Shown here in pieces: positions 8,004-11,105 of a DNA stretch of 11,105 nt; position 1 is the first letter of the stretch, and every line of letters starts with the position of its first letter. This DNA is from JBHENN01 sp046262015 (GTDB taxonomy: Bacteria > Actinomycetota > CADDZG01 > WHSQ01), in NCBI GenBank assembly GCA_046262015.1, contig JBHENN010000009.1:1-11105 (forward strand). Direction: 5' to 3'. The translations under genes and the position numbers were made by a program. The notes beneath the pieces are model-generated. The model searched no databases and was not told the DNA's origin. It saw only the letters and a list, made by a program, of their open reading frames with translations.

Positions 8004-8033
8004 AAGAGCCCGCGCCACCGGGCGCGGGCTCTT
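8004..8033 (-). terminator. Perfect 13-bp stem hairpin between binding-protein and permease genes
   Basis: AAGAGCCCGCGCC at 8004-8016 pairs without mismatch with GGCGCGGGCTCTT at 8021-8033 around a four-base loop. In the minus-strand mRNA it follows the binding-protein stop codon by 19 bases. It is followed only by a short U-rich stretch (TTTGACTT), so it may be a leaky terminator or an RNA-stabilising 3' structure. Either would raise binding-protein expression over permease and ATPase, an arrangement known from other importer operons. On the plus strand nothing is transcribed into it. Confidence 0.75.
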
Positions 8034-8052
8034 GATCGTCATGCAGACCGTG

Positions 8053-8955
8053 CTACTCGGATGCGTACTCGGGAAGCTCCTGCTCGGGGAAGTACTTGGT
8101 GAAGATCTGCGCGTAGGTCCCATCTTCGAACATCTCGTGAAGCGCATCGTTGATCGCGTCCCTCAAGGCGGTGTTCTCCTTGTTAACGGCGATCGCGTAC
8201 TCCTCGCCGGTCTCCACCTGCTCGACCACCTGCAGCTCGGCCTTGCCCTTGATCGCATCCAGGGACACCGGAAGGTCGTTGAACACCGCCACGACCTGCC
8301 CCGCCTGCAGGGCCTGGTACATCCCCGGCGCCTTGGGGAACTGGACCAGCTCGGCGTTCGTCAGGTTCACCTCGGCGTAGAACGCCCCGGTCGTGGACGC
8401 CTGCACCGCGACCCGGGCGCCGTCGGGAAGGTCGGCGACGCTCTTGATATCCGGGTTGGCCGTCGTGTCGACCGTCAGCGACTGCAGAGACGGGTAGTAG
8501 GGATCGGTGAAGTCGACGAACGTCTTCCGTTCGGCGACCGTTTCGGACGCGGGGGACCCCTCGGGCGCGTACCCCGTGACGGCCGCCACGATGATGTCGA
8601 ACTTGTTGGTGTTCTGGAGCTGCGTGAAGATCGTGTCGAAGTTGACGCTGAGCCAGTCGTCGTCGGTGTTCTCCAGTCCGAGCCGCTCGGCGATCTCCCG
8701 TACGAGGTCCACGTCGAACCCGGTCAGGGCGCCGGTCTCTTCGTTGAACTCGAACGGCGGGTAGGGGATGTCCGACCCGACCGTGAGGTGGCCCGGCTCG
8801 GTCAGCGTGAACTCGGCGGCATCGTCTCCCGTAGCCGTCGCCCCGCCGCCGGGTTCCGTGACCGGCTCGTCCTCGCCGCAGGCGGCGAACACCAGCACCA
8901 CGCACGCAAGCACCGCCGCGACGCGCAGCCAGCGCGTCCGTAGCTCCCCCGTCAT
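8053..8955 (-). CDS. Polar amino acid ABC transporter substrate-binding lipoprotein
   Basis: Extracytoplasmic solute receptor (bacterial family 3 binding protein) of 300 residues that delivers its ligand to the permease/ATPase pair encoded downstream. A lipoprotein signal ends in VLVFAAC, with Cys26 the likely lipidated residue, then a Gly/Thr/Asp-rich linker to about 47. The mature fold begins near LTVGSDIPYPPFEF (57-70). GFDVDLVREIAERLGL at 79-94 is typical of the family, as are Arg143 in ERKTFVDFTDPYY and Asp227 in AVFNDLP, positions that usually contact the ligand carboxylate and amino groups. Between AAVT and SETVAERK there is an insert of about ten residues (GYAPEGSPAS, 128-137) compared with ordinary members. 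The ATG is preceded by AGGAGGA with a five-base spacer. The gene sits 39 bp after the sarcosine oxidase gene, which hints at a related ligand, but specificity is not readable from sequence alone. Confidence 0.94.
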   Translation of the reverse strand: MTGELRTRWLRVAAVLACVVLVFAACGEDEPVTEPGGGATATGDDAAEFTLTEPGHLTVGSDIPYPPFEFNEETGALTGFDVDLVREIAERLGLENTDDDWLSVNFDTIFTQLQNTNKFDIIVAAVTGYAPEGSPASETVAERKTFVDFTDPYYPSLQSLTVDTTANPDIKSVADLPDGARVAVQASTTGAFYAEVNLTNAELVQFPKAPGMYQALQAGQVVAVFNDLPVSLDAIKGKAELQVVEQVETGEEYAIAVNKENTALRDAINDALHEMFEDGTYAQIFTKYFPEQELPEYASE

Positions 8956-8994
8956 CGTCTTCCTCCTATCGATCAGCCTGTGACCGCCGGAAGT

Positions 8995-10056
8995 CTAAGC
9001 GTTCGCCTCCAAGGCTTCATGAGCGAGCGCCGCCACGCGTGCCCCGATCAGCGGAGCGAACTTGAAGCCGTGGCCGCTGCACGCCGATCCGACGACGATC
9101 GACCCGCGCCGCTCGAGGATGAACCGTTCCTCGGGGGCGTTGGTGTAGAGACAGGTCTCGGCCCCGACGGGGTGAGGGTCGACGCCGGGGAGACGATGGC
9201 TCACCCAGCTCGCCAGACGGTCGACCACGACCGGATCGGGGGCGCCGGAGGCATCGGGGTCGGTGACGGGACCCGCATGGTGGAGTCCGACCTTCACGCC
9301 ACCGCCGAGCCCGGGCGCCTCGAGCGCGTAGACGGCCGGATCCTCCCAGTCGACTATCGAGGGCAGGGCCGGGCCGGCGCGCCCGAAGTACGCGACCGTC
9401 TCGCGCGTCGTCGTCGTCGGCAGCTCGAGCCCCACCGGAGCCAGCAGGTCCCGCGCCCAGGAGCCCGCCGTCACCACTGCGGCCCGAGCGCGGACCGAGC
9501 CCGCCGGCGTCGCCAGCTCCACCCCGCCGGAACGCGGGGCCAGGCCGGATACCGGCATGCGTTCCCGCAGGTCCGCCCCAGCGCGCGCCGCGGCCCGGGC
9601 GAACGCGCTCCACGCGGCTGCGGCCGCGACGAACCCTGCCGCGGGCTGGAACAGGACCCGCTCGGCCGCGCCGAGTTGCAGGAACGGCCACCGGCGCGCC
9701 GCCTCGTCCGGGGTGGCGACCTCGTGGACGACCCCACAGCGCGCAAGGGCCGAGGCGTGCCGGTCCAGCGCGACCCCGAGGTCGAGTCCGCCGGTGGTCG
9801 TGACCAGCTGCTCGCCCTCCTGCTCCTCGAAGGCGCGCCACAGAGACAGGGACTCCTGCGCCATGTCGACGTACGCGGCGTCGGGGTACGAGAGGCGGAA
9901 GATGCGTGACGAGCCATGGCTCGAACCGCGCCGGTGACCGACCTCGAACCGCTCCAGCACCACCACCGAGCGTCCGGCCGCGGCCAGGTGGCTCGCGGTG
10001 GAGGCGCCCATGATGCCTGCACCCACCACCGCGACGTCGTAGGTCACCTGCCCCAT
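8995..10056 (-). CDS. Monomeric sarcosine oxidase / N-methyl amino acid oxidase family flavoprotein
   Basis: FAD-dependent amine oxidase of 353 residues. Family members oxidise N-methyl amino acids such as sarcosine to the free amino acid, formaldehyde and hydrogen peroxide. The N-terminal dinucleotide-binding motif is VVGAGIMG at 10-17. Residues that act in monomeric sarcosine oxidase are in place by alignment from memory: His47, Arg51 and Arg54 in SHGSSRIFR; Lys255 and His259 in VKVGLHH, the Lys being the oxygen-activating residue; Cys302 in TCLYTN, the site of covalent FAD attachment; and Tyr304. The C-terminal SGHGFKF at 327-333 is also a family hallmark. N-methyltryptophan oxidase and related imino-acid oxidases share these features, so the substrate is open. 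The ATG at 10056 has only a weak GGGGTGG upstream. The gene lies 28 bp after livF and 39 bp before the binding-protein gene, on the same strand. Confidence 0.9.
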   Translation of the reverse strand: MGQVTYDVAVVGAGIMGASTASHLAAAGRSVVVLERFEVGHRRGSSHGSSRIFRLSYPDAAYVDMAQESLSLWRAFEEQEGEQLVTTTGGLDLGVALDRHASALARCGVVHEVATPDEAARRWPFLQLGAAERVLFQPAAGFVAAAAAWSAFARAAARAGADLRERMPVSGLAPRSGGVELATPAGSVRARAAVVTAGSWARDLLAPVGLELPTTTTRETVAYFGRAGPALPSIVDWEDPAVYALEAPGLGGGVKVGLHHAGPVTDPDASGAPDPVVVDRLASWVSHRLPGVDPHPVGAETCLYTNAPEERFILERRGSIVVGSACSGHGFKFAPLIGARVAALAHEALEANA

Positions 10057-10084
10057 GCGCCACCCCGAGGAGGTCGCGGGGTCT

Positions 10085-10813
10085 CTACTCCTCGCCGAGA
10101 TAGGCCTTGCGGACCTGGTCGTTGCCCAGCAGCTTGCGCGCCTCGTCCTCGAGGACGATCTCGCCGGTTTCGATCACGTAGCCGCGCGCCGCGGTCTGGA
10201 GGGCCATCGCGGCGTTCTGCTCGATCAAGAGGATCGGCGTCCCACCGGCGTTGATCTCCCGGATCACGTCGAACACCCGCTCGACCACCTGGGGAGCGAG
10301 GCCCATGGAGGGCTCGTCGAGCATCAGCAGCTTGGGCCGGCTCATCATCGCCCGGCCGATCGCGAGCATCTGCTGCTCGCCTCCGGAAAGGGTCCCCCCG
10401 GCCTGCTTCCTGCGCTCCTTCAGCCGCGGAAAGAGGTCGAAGACGTGATCGCGGATCTCGGCGAACTCCTGCTTGGTCCCGCTGGCCTGGAACGCGCCCA
10501 TCTCGAGGTTCTCCGCGACCGACATGTTGGGGAAGATATGCCGTCCCTCCGGGACCTGCACGACCCCCCGCTCGACGACGTCGTGGCTGCGCAGCGTCGT
10601 GAGCTCGTGCCCGTCGAACCTGATGTTGCCCTGGAAAGGCCCGTGCACCATGGATATGGCGCGCAGCGTGGTCGTCTTGCCGGCGCCGTTGCCGCCGATC
10701 AGCGCCACGATCTCGCCCTGGTTCACCGTGAGGCTGATGCCCTTCACGGCCTCGATCACGCCGTAGCGGATGTGCACGTCCCTCAGCTCGAGGAGGGCGC
10801 CATCAGCCGGCAT
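10085..10813 (-). CDS. livF: Branched-chain amino acid type ABC transporter ATP-binding protein LivF
   Basis: Cytoplasmic ATPase of 242 residues, the usual LivF length, belonging to the hydrophobic amino acid (Liv) importer class, which pairs LivF with LivG. Walker A is GGNGAGKT at 40-47, the LivF-specific VPEGRHIFPNMSVAENL runs from 87, the signature LSGGEQQ from 142 and Walker B LLMLDE at 162-167. The H-loop region reads LLIEQN, the form usual in LivF, instead of containing His. The ATG overlaps the end of livG by 11 bases and has GGGAGG five bases upstream, inside livG, so the pair should be translationally coupled. The Liv class also serves amides, ureas and other compounds, so the name indicates family, not proven leucine transport. 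Confidence 0.94.
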   Translation of the reverse strand: MPADGALLELRDVHIRYGVIEAVKGISLTVNQGEIVALIGGNGAGKTTTLRAISMVHGPFQGNIRFDGHELTTLRSHDVVERGVVQVPEGRHIFPNMSVAENLEMGAFQASGTKQEFAEIRDHVFDLFPRLKERRKQAGGTLSGGEQQMLAIGRAMMSRPKLLMLDEPSMGLAPQVVERVFDVIREINAGGTPILLIEQNAAMALQTAARGYVIETGEIVLEDEARKLLGNDQVRKAYLGEE

Positions 10814-11105
10814 CGGGGCCTCCCTTCGGCCTGCGCGTGGGCGGTTTGCGCGCGGTCGTCTTCTTCGCCGTGGGCTTCTTCCCCGTCGCTTTCTTCCCCG
10901 TCGATTTCGCCCCGCTCGTGCCGGCCGCCGACGTCCTCCGGGCGGTGCTCTTGCGGGCAGTGGCCTTCGCGGCCGCGCTGGCGCCGCCGGGGTTCGCGGC
11001 GGGCTCCTCGCCCTCCTCTTGCTCGGCGGTCGTGCCGGCGGCGCCTCCCGCGCCGCTCCCGAGGTAGGCCTCGACCACCTTGGGATCCCTCTGGACCTCC
11101 TCCGG
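10803..11105 (-). CDS. livG: C-terminal end of ABC ATPase LivG with Lys/Ala/Thr-rich tail (partial)
   Basis: Only the last 100 codons lie in the window; the start is beyond the right edge. The first visible residues, PEEVQRDPKVVEAYLGSG, match the usual LivG C-terminus (helix followed by EAYLG), where the protein normally ends. Here some 80 residues follow. They are a Gly/Ala linker, an acidic patch (EQEEGEEP), then a strongly basic low-complexity tail with ATARK, STARR and a run of pentads STGKK, ATGKK, PTAKK, TTARK, ending RRPKGGPDAG. The composition resembles histone H1-like and actinobacterial HupB-like tails. The TGA at 10805-10803 overlaps the livF start by 11 bases. The LivG assignment rests on the short C-terminal match plus position directly before livF, so it is good but not certain. 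Confidence 0.8.
   Translation of the reverse strand, partial: PEEVQRDPKVVEAYLGSGAGGAAGTTAEQEEGEEPAANPGGASAAAKATARKSTARRTSAAGTSGAKSTGKKATGKKPTAKKTTARKPPTRRPKGGPDAG
10845..10904 (-). repeat. Degenerate 15-base coding repeats for Lys-rich pentads
   Basis: Four consecutive 15-base units encode STGKK, ATGKK, PTAKK and TTARK in the LivG tail. Related units (ATARK, STARR) lie at about 10935-10964. The DNA units differ at several positions, so the pattern is held mainly at protein level. On the plus strand the same stretch spells a spurious Phe/Val-rich frame. Confidence 0.75.

Noticed and set aside
8956..8994. Short gap between oxidase and binding-protein genes as a possible separate promoter
   Set aside because: Apart from the ribosome binding site at 8961-8967 no promoter-like elements can be seen.
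10060..10080. CCCCG/CGGGG inverted repeat between livF and the oxidase gene
   Set aside because: Only five pairs with a nine-base loop and no T tract; too weak to call a terminator.
10837..11067. Plus-strand open frame with Phe/Val/Ala-rich repeats resembling a membrane protein
   Set aside because: It is the complement of the Lys-rich LivG tail codons; the hydrophobic look is an artefact of antisense reading.

Overview
The window reads as chromosomal DNA of a high-GC bacterium, most likely an Actinomycetota lineage. The support is the very GC-rich coding on both strands, several GTG starts, strong AGGAGG-type ribosome binding sites, a family-5 type uracil-DNA glycosylase of the kind common in actinobacteria, and a lipoprotein-type binding protein. 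No RNA gene, CRISPR array, insertion sequence or prophage gene was seen.

Left part (1-5133): gltB, the large subunit of glutamate synthase, fills 1-4476 on the plus strand. It meets, tail to tail with 19 bp between the stop codons, a minus-strand uracil-DNA glycosylase gene. That gene has a convincing N-terminal two thirds and a convincing C-terminal motif in a different frame, with roughly 30 residues missing between them. It is therefore either a pseudogene or an assembly/sequencing error. No gltD follows gltB.

Middle (5134-6131): a 92-bp divergent spacer leads into a plus-strand secreted zinc metalloprotease of the matrixin/snapalysin-like metzincin type. Its stop codon lies in a short tandem duplication.

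Right part (6161-11105): a compact minus-strand cluster is transcribed from the right edge toward the left. In order it holds the 3' end of livG (branched-chain type ABC ATPase with an unusual Lys/Ala/Thr-rich tail), livF, a monomeric sarcosine oxidase-like flavoprotein, and a full polar-amino-acid ABC importer (lipoprotein binding protein, permease, ATPase). livG/livF overlap, as do permease/ATPase. The other gaps are 28, 39 and 69 bp, and the 69-bp gap holds a perfect 13-bp stem hairpin. The arrangement suggests uptake of an amino acid or N-methylated amino acid coupled to oxidative demethylation to glycine-like products, but the substrate is inferred, not shown.

No wholly new system is evident. 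The items most worth a second look are the histone-like tail on LivG, the broken glycosylase, the mixed two-transporter/oxidase cluster with its internal hairpin, and the extended permease.
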